From Perkinsus olseni (Eukaryota; Perkinsozoa; Perkinsida; Perkinsidae): DNA of 64,000 nt. The notes under the pieces are model-generated. The model had not been told where the DNA came from. It saw nothing but the letters and a program-made list of their open reading frames with translations, and searched no databases. A program made the translations under genes and the position numbers. The stretch's first letter is position 1; each line of letters begins with the position of its first letter. Location of the stretch: assembly GCA_013115135.1 (NCBI GenBank), contig JABANP010000087.1, forward strand, positions 62,001-126,000. Reading direction: 5' to 3'. Of the stretch, positions 1-10,838 are shown in pieces.

Positions 1-530
1 ATCTATGCTGTGTTAAATATCTATATTCAGAACACGTCATATCGTAGTCAAGGACAGCCTCCACGAATACTGAATCAACCACTCGTTGACGAGCAAGAAA
101 GAGGTTCTCAGGTAAGTCAATTTATGAATCTTAGAATACGATTTGTGTTATAGATAAATCCAAGCCGACAATCTAATAACCAACAACTACATTCTCGCTC
201 AGTTGGTGACCAACAACAACAACATTCTGACTCTGTAGTAAATCACTCGAGATCGATACCCAATATTACGTACGAATTTCCCAGATTATCCACTTCTCGT
301 CGAGCCCAAGTCGTTCACATTCAAACCCAGCTAATGTTCAACAAGGAGAACCTGATCATCAAGTAAGTCAAGCTTGATGCAACGATTCAACGACAGACAG
401 ATTTCAATATGTCGTAGATTACCCGATTACCATCAATGCCAGCTGATACACAAAATGGGCATCGTTCATCTCACAATCGACAATCACGTTCTAATCCACC
501 TCATGATCAACCAGAACCTGACAATGAGGT
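1..530 (+). repeat. Direct duplication, copy 1 (period 693 bp)
   Basis: This stretch recurs almost unchanged at 694-1233. Copies diverge after about position 527. Copy 2 carries a short extra segment near 820-830. Each copy contains the same coding-like blocks and two GTAAG...TAG introns of about 44 and 60 nt, so the duplication repeats part of the Helitron N-terminal exon-intron structure. Confidence 0.9.
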
Positions 531-693
531 TTGTGCGATTTAAACTACGAATACATCATGACTTTAATTTATACAATTAATTTTGTCAGGTCAGTGGAGT
601 CTCCTCAACTGCTTCACATCGTTCACATCCTTACGTGCATCATCATTCGTCTCTCGATACACTGTCTAATGCTGTTGTATGTTATTGAACGGA

Positions 694-1233
694 ATCTATG
701 CTGTGTTAAATATCTATATTCAGAACACGTCATATCGTAGTCAAGGACAGCCTCCACGAATACTGAATCAACCACTCGTTGACGAGCAAGAAAGAGGTTC
801 TCAGGTAAGTCAATTTATATTCTGAGTATGAATCTTAGAATACGATTTGTGTGATAGATAAATCCAAGCCGACAATCTAATAACCAACAACTACATTCTC
901 GCTCAGTTGGTGACCAACAACAACAACATTCTGACTCTGTAGTAAATCACTCGAGATCGATACCCAATATTACGTACGAATTTCCCAGATTATCCACTTC
1001 TCGTCGAGCCCAAGTCGTTCACATTCAAACCCAGCTAATGTTCAACAAGGAGAACCTGATCATCAAGTAAGTCAAGCTTGATGCAACGATTCAACGACAG
1101 ACAGATTTCAATATGTCGTAGATTACCCGATTACCATCAATGCCAGCTGATACACAAAATGGGCATCGTTCATCTCACAATCGACAATCACGTTCTAATC
1201 CACCTCATGATCAACCAGAACCTGACAATGAGA
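694..1233 (+). repeat. Direct duplication, copy 2
   Basis: Second copy of the segment at 1-530. It runs into the downstream Helitron exons: it ends at a GTAATC donor near 1233, and the next exon starts after TTTTTTTACAG at 1284. This copy is therefore the one continuous with the Rep-helicase frame. Copy 1 looks like an internal tandem duplication. Confidence 0.85.
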
Positions 1234-1284
1234 TTAACGTAATCCAGACAACTCCTTAAATCCATACATAATCATTTTTTTACA

Positions 1285-4200
1285 GGTTAATCACATTTCC
1301 GACGTGTCAGCTCAGAGGCCCTCTCCTATTAATCATCGAAACGTAACGAATGAACATCCCGATCCAAGAGTACCCGTAAGAAGGCATATAGTTCGAAATC
1401 GTCCACGTCGTCGACCTCGACGTGCGTTGCTCAATAATATGGGTAGAGTTTGCACTATTGATGACTTTTCATATGATACCGTAGTATATCATTCCCTAGG
1501 TAGTATGACAGAAGTTTGTCCTTCATGTGGTGCTTTTATGTGGAAACTTGAACGTCTCACTCGTTCAACTTCGCGCAATATATCTTTCGGTTTATGTTGC
1601 TTGTCGGGTAAAGTTGTAATACCGTCTCCTCCTGCATGTCCCCTTTATCTTAAAAATCTTTTGCGAAATGAAGAAGCTATGAACAGATATTTCGTCAAGC
1701 ATATTCGACGATTTAATACTGCATTAGCCATGTGTAGTATGATAGCTAAAGACATCTCACCGAATGGGCCTTCAGCTTACGTAATACAGGGGCAAGTTTA
1801 TCGACGAATAGGGTCATTATATAGCGGAGATCATGTACGCCCCTCATTTTTTACAAACTTATTTTTATGATCCTATATGCCAAGACACTTTGAGATCCGG
1901 ATTTTTTTATTTATCGATCATCGTCTCAATATTCAAATATTATTCGCTTACTTGCAGGTCTTCGTTCGATGCTTCACTCATTACCTAACACGTACGTACA
2001 TAGCTTTCTAACTATTCATGACCTCTTAAATCGGGGTCTTATTTCACGTAATGTTCGTATTGCACTTCATGCCGATCATCGGCCTACGGATGAACATATT
2101 CGACGATATAACCTACCAACTTCATCTGAACTTGCTATTTTGATTCCGACAGATCCACTCCCCTCAACTCGCCTTTTTATTACTTAATATTGATAATCCG
2201 TCCAGTACTAATCAGCATTTACAATTTATTGCTGATTCCCATAGGTCGTATGATCCTTTGCAATATCCGCTTTTATTTCCACATGGAACTGACGGATGGT
2301 CATCGGATCTGAGACAATGTCAATCACAAACGCAGCTCACACAACGACAGTTCTATGCCCATCGTCTTATGATCCGTGATCGTTCATTTTCACTTCTTCA
2401 TAGATCTGGTAGACTTTTTGAGCAATATTGCGTTGATATGTATACTAAAATTGAGTCTTATCGATTAAATTGGTTTGTTCATCATCAGGAAAATATACGG
2501 TCAGAACTTTATGCAGGCCTAGCGGATTCTTTTTTCAACACTGATATTCCAATGGATCGTGTAGGTCGGAAAATAGTACTGCCCGCATCGTTTACGGGAT
2601 CACCAAGATATATGATGAAATCTTATCAAGATGCGATGGCAATAGTACGGAAATTCGGCAAACCAACACTTTTTATTACGTTTACAACAAATCCGAATTG
2701 GCCCGAAATACAGGATGAATTACGTCCTAATGAATCACCAGTTAATCGCCCAGACATAGTCAGTCGTATTTTCAAAATGAAGCTTGATAATTTACAGCGT
2801 GAAATTGCAGGGGGTCTCTTTGGGAATGTTTTAGCAAATACGTATACTATCGAATTTCAAAAGCGGGGGCTTCCACATGCCCATATGTTGTATATTTTAG
2901 AAAATAGCGCCATGACCTGGCAAGATATTGACAATTTAATATGGAGTGAAATACCTAGCCCTGATAATCCCGCTACTCTCCACCTACATAACCTTGTCAA
3001 GGAATTACATATGCATGGTCCCTGTGGATCCCTTAATCCGAATTGCCCATGTATGATTGATGGTAGATGTTCAAAACGTTATCCAAGAGCCTTCTGTTCT
3101 GAAACAAGTATTGGAAATGATTCATATCCACAATATAGACGACGGAGCCCAACAGAAGGAGGTTACACATGTACAGTTCGCTTCCGCAATTCCCCTATTA
3201 TCATGGATAATCGCTCAGTTATTCCTTATAACCCGTTCCTTCTGCTCCGTTATCAGGCTCATATAAACGTAGAATATTGTGCGTCGATCAAAGCTGTTAA
3301 ATATTTATATAAATATATCTTTAAGGGGCATGATATGGCTACCATTTCTATATCTGAGAATACCAATACAGTACGAGTTAGACCACATGATCACTCTGAC
3401 GAAATACGCGCTTATGCTGATTACCGCTATTGTGGTTCTTGTGAAGCTTGTTGGAGAATCTTTGACTTCCCTATCCAAGGTAGATCTCCAGCTGTTGTAC
3501 CGTTAGAAGTGCATCTACCTAATGAACAAAATGTGCTTTTTGATCCTTCTAATCCTTTATCAGCTCTCAATCGTCGTAATGTTACCAAACTTATATCTTA
3601 TTTCGAAACTAATGTAACTGATGTTGATGCACGACATCTCTCATATCACGAATTCCCAGAACATTTTATTTGGAAAAATGGGTCTTGGAAGCGACGTCAT
3701 AGACCCACTAACAATTTAGCTACACCATTAACTATCGGACGTATGTATACCATTCATCCCACTAGAGGTGATCTTTTCTACCTTCGCCTTTTATTAACGC
3801 ATCGGAGGGGCTGTACTAGCTTCGATGATCTCCGTACTGTGAATGGCCAACTCTGTGATTCATTCAAAGCGGCTTGCCAACAACTTCTCCTCTTACGTGA
3901 TGATAACGAGTGGTATACCTGTTTAGAAGAAGCTTCTCAGTTCTGCAGCGCCTCATGCCTTCGAGATCTATTTTGCGTTATTCTCGTCTTCTGTGAACCT
4001 GTTGATTCACTTACTTTGTTTAACCATTTTGAGGAAGATCTCTCCTCAGATTACTCATACAATCTACGTACTCATATACTACATTATACTGAAGATACCT
4101 TACGCGAACATTCACATAATCTTCTTCTATCCACTTTACAATTTCAACTTGATCAATACAGCTTCAGTCTCTCACACTTCGTTTACCTGATGCACCCGAT

Positions 4201-5723
4201 AATAATGTGAATTACAATTTAGCTTACACATTTGCATCTGATCCCGATGCACAAACTCATTTCGACAATAATTTTCCTTCCTTAAACAATCAACAATTAC
4301 GAATTTTCCTACATTTTCAACGCCTTATAGACAACAGTTTAGGAGGAATTTTCTTCCTAGACGCTCCGGCTGGGACCGGAAAGACGTACCTTCTTAATTT
4401 ATTGTTATCATATACTCGTAAATCTAATAATTATGCCATTGCTGCGGCTTCGTCCGCGGCTGCATCAATTCTTTTACGTAATGCTCGTACGGCGCATAGT
4501 ACATTTAAATTGCCCCTTAAACCTCACGAATTATCTACTTGTGATATAAGTCCATCATCAAATTTAGGCTCACTTCTCCATGACTGCAAACTCATCATTT
4601 GGGATGAATGTTCTATGTGTCATAAATATTTAATCGAAGCTTTAGATCGTACCCTCCGTGATATAACGAAAAGTAGTGAACCCATGGGAAATAAATTAGT
4701 CCTTTTATCGGGAGATTTTAGACAAATCCTACCTGTAATACGACACGGAAGGCGTCCTGATATCGTTTCTGCTACTCTCCCTCGATCTTCGCTCTGGTCT
4801 TCAATACAAACTTTCCACCTGACACAAAACATGCGAGTGCAAAAACTTATAGATAACTACCCTCTTCGTGCTCATGAGTTAGAATCATATAGTCGTTGGT
4901 TATTGCTTCTAGGCGAAGGAAAAATACCGTATATTCCGCATTCCCGATTCTTTGACGAAATTTCATTGCCACCTTCAATATGTTGTTCTACTCTCGATGA
5001 TTTAATTACTCATGTATATGGCGAGCTTCTGAGCAATGCTTCTAATATCAATCGTGATTGGTTTGCACATAGAAGTATTTTGGCCACTACTAACCAAATC
5101 GTAGATTCTATTAACGACCGTATGATGGAATACCTTCCAGGTGAAAAATATACAATCACCTCGGTGGATTCAGTTAGTGAAGATGATAATCCTGCGCTTT
5201 ATCCTACAGAATTTCTCAACTCATTGAGTACTACTGGTCTCCCTTCACACAAATTCTCCCTAAAAATCGGAGCTCCTATAATGTTATTACGAAATTTAAA
5301 TCCGAAAAACGGCGATTGCAATGGAACCCGCTACATAGTGCGATCAATATCCTCTAGATTACTTACTGCTGAAACCCTCAGTGGAGAGCGTGCAGGCTCT
5401 GTCATAACAATTCCCCGTATTATACTCAGTCCTTCCGATACTGATTTCCCTTTTACACTGAAAGGAAAACTTTCCCGATAAAACCAGCCTTTGCTATTAC
5501 CATCAATAAATCTCAAGGTCAGTCATTATCGAAATGTGGAATCATCTTAGACTCTCCAGTCTTCACCCATGGCCAGTTATACGTCGCATGTAGTCGTGTA
5601 GGAGATCCATCTGCAGTTAAAATATGCTGCTCAACAGATATGACTTCTACTTCTCCTACTGTTACCACTACTCGTAATGTTGTTTATACGGAGATTTTTT
5701 CATCACATAGGCAAATACAATGA
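1285..5723 (+). pseudogene. Helitron Rep-helicase gene, frameshifted
   Basis: Reading blocks are 1285-1868, about 1930-2187, 2214-4190, 4180-5465 and 5457-5723, in changing frames. The first holds a C-x2-C motif and an NGP segment typical of Helitron N-terminal domains. The third holds the Rep HUH site (a PHAHML motif near 2870) and the two-Tyr motif (YLYKYIFKG near 3300). The fourth holds the PIF1 helicase Walker A (DAPAGTGKT, about 4360-4386) and the DEC Walker B. The last block holds helicase motif VI (VACSRV). The protein would nick and unwind DNA for rolling-circle transposition. Two of the breaks, near 1850-1905 and at 2172-2185, sit at T runs, so either decay or assembly error is possible. 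The breaks near 4170 and 5460 are not at long homopolymers. Confidence 0.85.
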
Positions 5724-6535
5724 ATCATCGACATATGGCCATATATTGATATTAACCTATTCTATGTGGATGACCTATACCATCATTAAGAAGCTCCTGT
5801 TCGTATTCCGAGGATCTGTTCTGTGAGATAAGCTATCGAATATTGCTATGGGCAGTGTTCTTCGACGGATTACTTGTCGAGAACTCATTAGTAGCTTTTT
5901 CTCTTAACAATTGATGACTTAAGGTACTGGGGACTATGTTACTGCTGTGGAGCAGTTGCTTCACCAACTCCAATCGTGATGTACTTATCTATCATCGCTT
6001 TACCCGACATTAACACGAGAAACATTAAAAGTACTTCTGCCAACGATTATTATATACACGTCAAGCACCACATCAGCTACTATTTTGTCCATAATCTATG
6101 CTCTATGTTGTGTTAGCTATTCTGTCTATCATCCCGTCAATTAACATTAAATAAACACGCTCATTTTCCAACGAAATACTTATCTATTACATGCGATACA
6201 AGATAACACCAGTCAAGTCAGCCTTACTATATTACAGTAAACATATAAACACGTATCACAATCCGTCTCTTCAATATACTAAGTTGCTTAATCCTTTCCT
6301 GCATAACTATCATAACTCTTCTCGCTCACGTCAAAACCACAGACTACAGTTCTCCTTCATGATATACTTCCATACCTCCAGCTCAGCGCAACCGTACTGC
6401 TCGGATTTGTCTCGCTCGCCAATGTAATCGATCTTATTATTCTTAGCTATTTAATTCTGCATCTAAAACAACCTCCATGTTGAAGACTCCTCCATTTTGA
6501 TCTACTCTAGATGTAGTTTATGTCTTCTTAAACTA
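5724..6535. other. No clear gene; probable 3' tail of the Helitron
   Basis: AT-rich sequence with scattered short frames, none of which has recognisable protein character or convincing splice sites. Composition is like the Helitron to its left. No Helitron 3' hairpin was recognised. Confidence 0.4.
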
Positions 6536-6987
6536 ATGTTCACCAACTACACTTGCGTAGTTTGTTGCCGAGAAGTGAAAGTGTTAGGTTTCGTGCCTCA
6601 TAATGAGCGGCTGCTATGTGATGATTGTGGCGATACTTATCTCGATGCCTTATTGGCTAAGTCTGATGAAGATCTCATTACAGTAATTCATATCAATAAA
6701 ACTGCTTCTCAATAATTTATTTCAGGAATGCCGTCAAACCTGCCTTACACCTGCCAATACTGATCCAGCTCTTCTACCTTTAAGTACTACTATCTTCTAC
6801 ATACCTCCCACTACTACAGAGGTACTCATCTGCTATAATTCTATAAATGACCGCATTTTCTCTGTTGCAGGCCTCCTCAAATTCTACCTTCACATCTACT
6901 GTTGCTAATTCTGCGCCGACCACAACGCTGTCAACCAAACGTTCACCTTCGAAAAGACGGAAGTTCAAAATTGGGACGATAATATAA
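6536..6987 (+). CDS. Small zinc-binding protein, three exons (119 aa), function unknown
   Basis: Exons 6536-6682, 6726-6821 and 6871-6987 join with matching phases through introns of 43 and 49 nt (GTAAT...TTCAG and GTACT...TGCAG) to give 119 residues ending in a basic tail (KRSPSKRRKFK). Residues 7-31 hold C-x2-C and C-x2-C pairs separated by 17 residues, as in a treble-clef or Zn-ribbon finger. The middle is Thr/Pro/Ser-rich. The basic C-terminus could be a nuclear localisation signal. The ATG at 6536 is the first in frame, 11 nt ahead of the finger. It lies next to the Helitron and could be an accessory gene of that element or a captured host gene; I do not recognise it. The splice model is well supported, the function is not. 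Confidence 0.6.
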
Positions 6988-7037
6988 AAATATGTTCCCA
7001 GATCACTCTTCATTTATCAACACCAACACTTGTCTTA

Positions 7038-7724
7038 ATGTTAAACATTTACTCCTTTCAGTATACACTCTTTCGTTATGAGTCCTCCTCCGCTGTACAA
7101 ATCGCTTATACCCGCGAACGTGAAGTCCGTGCTTTCTCTCCTAGGCGTGTCCAAGTCCGATTCCCTGGTGGCCTTCTGACCTATGAGAACGCCTTCAACT
7201 TGGTCATTTTACGTCCCTTCCCAAGGCTTGACTCCGACATTCCTGTGGTGTCACGTGAAGGACTCCGTCTACGAGTACGGGATGACCAGGCGGTTGGTCA
7301 GTGGCGTTCTGGCGTCGTTACTCATGATCCTTGTGATCTTGATGACGACCGGGTATGGGTACAGTTCGACAATGGTGATGCTCCGAAGTTCATCTCCCTC
7401 AGCACTTGTCGATGGCAGCCCTTAGACAAGAACATCAACAACAAGGCCGATAATGATGATGGTGCTCGCGTGCCCTCGCAAGGGGGGCGTGATGAGACCG
7501 AAGACTGTCTCATAGATGACCCGCTTCCCTCTCGTGTAGGGATGCGCATCTCTGTTGCTACTGGTGTCTCAGCTGGTGTTCGACGTCCCCGGCGTTACTG
7601 GTCGTCAGGTAGGGTCTGTGGCGTGCGCAGGTCTGGCGCCCTGGATATCCTATTGGACGGTTCCGAAACGGCTGGCTGCGAAACTGTCCGAGTTGATGAT
7701 GCCGAATTTAAAGTGTTGCGATGA
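7038..7724 (+). CDS. Hypothetical protein with two SH3/Tudor-like beta-rich repeats (228 aa)
   Basis: An uninterrupted frame of 228 codons with an ATG 50 nt after the preceding stop. It begins with a basic, beta-rich stretch (about 25-75). Two similar blocks follow. One, about 85-130, opens with GLRLRVRDD and contains GQWRSGVV and a strand rich in V, W and D. The other, about 168-228, opens with GMRISVATG and contains YWSSGRV and ILLDG. An acidic linker lies between. The pattern (G-x-R-h-x-V, then W-x-S-G-x-V, then h-x-h-D-x-G) resembles small SH3-like barrels of the Tudor/Agenet/DUF4537 kind. That is an inference from residue pattern, not from a family match. The spliced-leader relic lies 31 nt after the stop. 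Confidence 0.5.
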   Translation: MLNIYSFQYTLFRYESSSAVQIAYTREREVRAFSPRRVQVRFPGGLLTYENAFNLVILRPFPRLDSDIPVVSREGLRLRVRDDQAVGQWRSGVVTHDPCDLDDDRVWVQFDNGDAPKFISLSTCRWQPLDKNINNKADNDDGARVPSQGGRDETEDCLIDDPLPSRVGMRISVATGVSAGVRRPRRYWSSGRVCGVRRSGALDILLDGSETAGCETVRVDDAEFKVLR

Positions 7725-7754
7725 GTTGCATGCTCAGTATTATTCCGTATATAA

Positions 7755-7776
7755 ACCGTAGCCATCTTGGCTCAAG
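7755..7776 (+). other. Spliced-leader sequence relic
   Basis: These 22 bases (beginning ACCGTAGCC and ending GGCTCAAG) match, as I recall it, the trans-spliced leader found at the 5' end of Perkinsus mRNAs. A functional SL RNA gene needs a GT splice donor directly after CTCAAG, but here the next bases are ACCTTAG. The copy is therefore best read as the trace of an SL-capped mRNA that was reverse transcribed and reinserted, as described for dinoflagellates, rather than as an SL RNA gene. Confidence 0.75.
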
Positions 7777-8369
7777 ACCTTAGTTGGGTTTTTGCGTTTC
7801 CCCAATTAGGATCTAACAACCCCAATCGTTATCTTTTCCAAATCTACAAATCCTTCTACCACCGTACACTATGCTCTTAAACTTACGTTCTCAATTCATC
7901 CCCCCCCAAAAAAAACCTCTATTCCCCGAGCGCAGCGAGGAACATGGTCCCTCTGACTAAGAGCTAGAGAACCCCCGGAGCGAAGCGACGGGTTCTGCTA
8001 GTTCCCTAAGTGATCAAATTCCAAGGAGACATCCTTAGGGATCTGGTAGCCCACTCGGGTTTCGAGAGGGGTCTCGGGTTTCTCGTTTCTCACGAATAGC
8101 TCCTGCCGTCACCCGCAACTCCAAGGTTCTCTTCTGCTGCCTTTCCCCCACTGTCGCTCGCGGTTCCTTAAATTTTGTCCTTTGCCCTGCTCTTTGAGCC
8201 GTGCTCCAAAGACGCCTTGAAAGCACGGGTGGAGCTTAAGCTGTTGCCAACAGCCTGCTTGTGACTTTTGGTGGCAAAAGATGTGCTTGAGCGTCCTCAT
8301 GCGCCTCCCTGTTGCGGTTGGATCTAGTCATTCTAATAATATCAGTTTTGTCGTGTAACGACATTCTCC
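7777..8369. other. Intergenic stretch with a C9A8 tract and purine-pyrimidine palindromic bits
   Basis: No supported gene. It contains a run of nine C followed by eight A (about 7900-7917) and two GAGCGAAGCGA-type blocks at 7929-7992. A frame at 8312 reads like a signal peptide but has no ATG, so I did not use it. Confidence 0.4.
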
Positions 8370-9552
8370 ATGTACACGCCGCGCTTAGCGTTCCTTCATC
8401 TGCTGTACGTTGTCCGGAGTGCCGCTCCCACATACAACCCAGTCGTGAAAGAAGAGCTGCCGTCCGGAACGTACAGGGCAAAAGAACGGGGTGCCGGTCG
8501 AACTTGCCCGGCGTTACCGGGGCTTACTGATTTTGAAGTGGTAGTTCGGGAGGATAAGGGCCGACAAGTAGCTTCCCTGAGAGCCAAAGTGGGTGATGAG
8601 TGGTTAACGGCCGACGAGGAATCGCGTTTGGTGTGGTACAACGACCGCTTCGTCAAGGGAACTAAGAAACGAAAAATCTTCAGAACTCATCAAGCGTCCA
8701 AATGCTTCCACCCTGCAAGTAACTCTGGCAAACGTGGTGCCTCGGCTAGGTTCATGCGCTCGCTATACCACAGCATGGGTAAGAGTGATGCCAGGTTGTC
8801 TGGTGCGGCGTTCGCCTTCTGCCTCCTCGTCGGTTCGTCGGACATATTGGTTCTTATTGGGCTGGAGACGCGACACACTCGACTAGCAGATTTCGACGCA
8901 GCACTTCTACTCTGTGGACCTGCCGGGAGAACAGCGCATAATGCAGCCCCTCCCCCAGTAGCGAGTTCTTTGATAGATTGGAAGGGTGCCCTCGAACTGC
9001 CGGACACAAGCGGTCTTGGAGAGCCGCCGGGCTCGTATGATGATGTGGATCAAGCCGAGCTCATGGACCGATACTTCAACTTTGACGAGAGTGAGCAGTT
9101 GGTCGATGACAGGGATCACCTAACTGGAGGTGGGGATGGATTTGAATTAGGGGCCGCTCTACCAGACGGAGACTATGAAACGTTCTATGGGACGGCTCGT
9201 ATCGGTGTGGGTATTACAACTAGCCCCCCCCTTTACCGATCGTCGTATGATCAGCTTGGAACTGGGGGAGAAGTTCCGACGTAAGGTGGCATTTACAGGC
9301 GTGGCGACGACTACTGATGACAACTGTATGCAGCTTGCCTTGCCGTCTACTAACTGGTCGTTGTCGGTGCATGTCATTAGAACATTCTTAGACCACGGCA
9401 ACTTCCTTCCGAACAAGATTAGCATTTGTTACAAGACTGACTTGGGCTGGTCTTTAGAGTTTCATGAGAAGGGTACGGGCAACCCTCTAGCTACTGGCTC
9501 TACCGGCGCACTCAAACTCAACAAGATAGGCTACGGCCGGGGGCGGAAGTAG
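8370..9552 (+). pseudogene. Probable secreted lineage-specific protein, one frame break (about 394 codons)
   Basis: The frame from ATG 8370 starts with a hydrophobic signal-peptide-like segment (LAFLHLLYVV, ending near AAPTYNP). It continues through a polar, charged protein to about 9230. A second frame takes over and ends at 9552 with a basic C-terminus. The switch falls at a run of eight C (9225-9232), so one inserted or missing base would unite them. No domain is recognised. The style (short signal peptide, SGTYRA motif shortly after it) fits lineage-specific secreted families, which is inference. Whether the break is real or a sequencing error at the C run cannot be told from the sequence. 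Confidence 0.5.
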
Positions 9553-9780
9553 TTCATGCTGCACCTCCGAGGATAAAGATCGGGAATCTCGTCGGGTATG
9601 GGGGCAGCGCCGCCCGCTGAAGGCCGGCATCCCGTGCTGTTCGTCTACCTCTCTCCTATTCATCCATGACATATTCACTGCTCGCTATAACGTTGTTGAT
9701 GTCGGTGTCGAATAGCACAAACTTGTGTTCACGTTTGGGTGTCAAATAGTGGAAACATAACATCCGGACGAGAATTCGCT

Positions 9781-10020
9781 AAAGCTTTCCTCGACGCCAA
9801 CTAACAGTTGGAGGCCACCACGGTTCAGTAGGACACGAGAGCTGCCAGACTCCATACGCGATCTGGCTCAGCGGTCTCTAGTATCCTACCTCCACATCCA
9901 GGGAGCAGAGGGCTGGGTCGAGCTCGCATCCGCCGTCATTACAGCCCCAGAAACTTCATGGCTGTACCTAATGCTACCGCCTTGCTAGCCTAGCTAGCCT
10001 AGCTCTAGCATTGAACTATA
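9781..10020. repeat. Dispersed repeat, copy related to 61680-61860
   Basis: About 200 bp here align by eye with 61680-61860: both carry the block AGTATCCTA(C/T)CTCCACATC, then GGGTCGAGCTC(G/A)CATCCGCCGTC, then a CTAGC-rich end. Divergence with small indels suggests an old interspersed element. No coding content is seen. To 10457 there is a short CTAGC-CTAGC tandem and a TATAGTATAGTTACTATA-type near-palindrome, but no gene. Confidence 0.7.
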
Positions 10021-10457
10021 GTATAGTTACTATACTGAACTACCGCAACTCTTGTTATCTTCGAGGCGCATGAGCCTTTCTTGTGCGCATAGATTCTGCG
10101 TGGTAGTTTCGCTCACGCCGATCCTCCTGCGTAGGATTGCTACCACGATATGTGCTGTAAAGGAAGTTCCTTCAAGGAACTGTAATGGTAGTAGCTTATT
10201 ACTATGACAAGCTCTGCGCTGGAATTGCAATTTCTGCAATAACTAGCTTGAGCGACGCCTCAGACCCTCTCGTGGAAGGAAAAAATTAAAATAAAAGAGA
10301 TAGGCGGTGGTATCTGGCTACTGTAACCTGTGCGGAATTTTCCTGTGAGCTGTCCCTATGAACGAGTGGACAGCACAGTCCAGCACAAGCTCTAATAGTC
10401 GTTAGATCACTGTAGTGAGCACAGGTTTACGTGCGGCACGTGCGTGACCATGCGCGG

Positions 10458-10810
10458 TGTGACGAACCGCTGGTTCGAGGGGGCAGCGCACGGTAGTTGG
10501 CGCGCGCCTCAGTTGTCTACATATAACCGTCAGCCGTTTCATTTTTTGGGGGGGCCCCTAAGCTGAGATTTCGAGTGATTTGAGAGAGACTCTATTACGA
10601 GTTTACTCATTTGCTGCCGCTGTGGACTCCTCCTACGTGGCATTTGATCTCTGCAACCCGACCTTTCAACAACTACACCTCTGACTTCGAGTTCCAAGTA
10701 TTTGGGATTGAGGCCTTCTTGAACCACTGTGACATCAAGAACCACTCAGACCTGTCTACATCGACTTCCCCTTTCCTTCGGTTCTGCTAAGGCCACCCCG
10801 ATACTTCACA
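10458..10810 (+). repeat. 5' LTR of the BEL/Pao element
   Basis: 353 bp with perfect TGTGA/TCACA ends, preceded by the target duplicate GCGG. It contains a TATA-like ACATATAA box (about 10519) and a T6G7C4 tract (about 10541-10558) that could mark the promoter region. Confidence 0.95.
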
Positions 10811-10838
10811 TTCTACCGGGATCACTCAACTCTAGATC

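Larger units (their letters stand above)
1..5723 (+). mobile_element. Helitron rolling-circle transposon, left end probably outside the window
   Basis: The segment encodes, in order, a Gln/Asn-rich N-terminal part with spliceosomal introns, a cysteine-containing Helitron N-terminal domain, a Rep HUH endonuclease and a PIF1-like helicase. That order is diagnostic of Helitrons. Base composition is clearly more AT-rich than the genes to its right. I could not identify a 5' TC end or a 3' CTRR end with hairpin, so boundaries are those of coding similarity only. At least four frame breaks make this copy non-autonomous as read. Confidence 0.85.

Noticed and set aside
7755..7776. Active SL RNA gene
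   Set aside because: There is no GT donor after the leader and no evident Sm-type site or hairpin in the next 100 bases.
8312..8530. Signal-peptide-like frame upstream of the secreted gene
   Set aside because: It has no ATG, and its frame ends before joining the main coding block.
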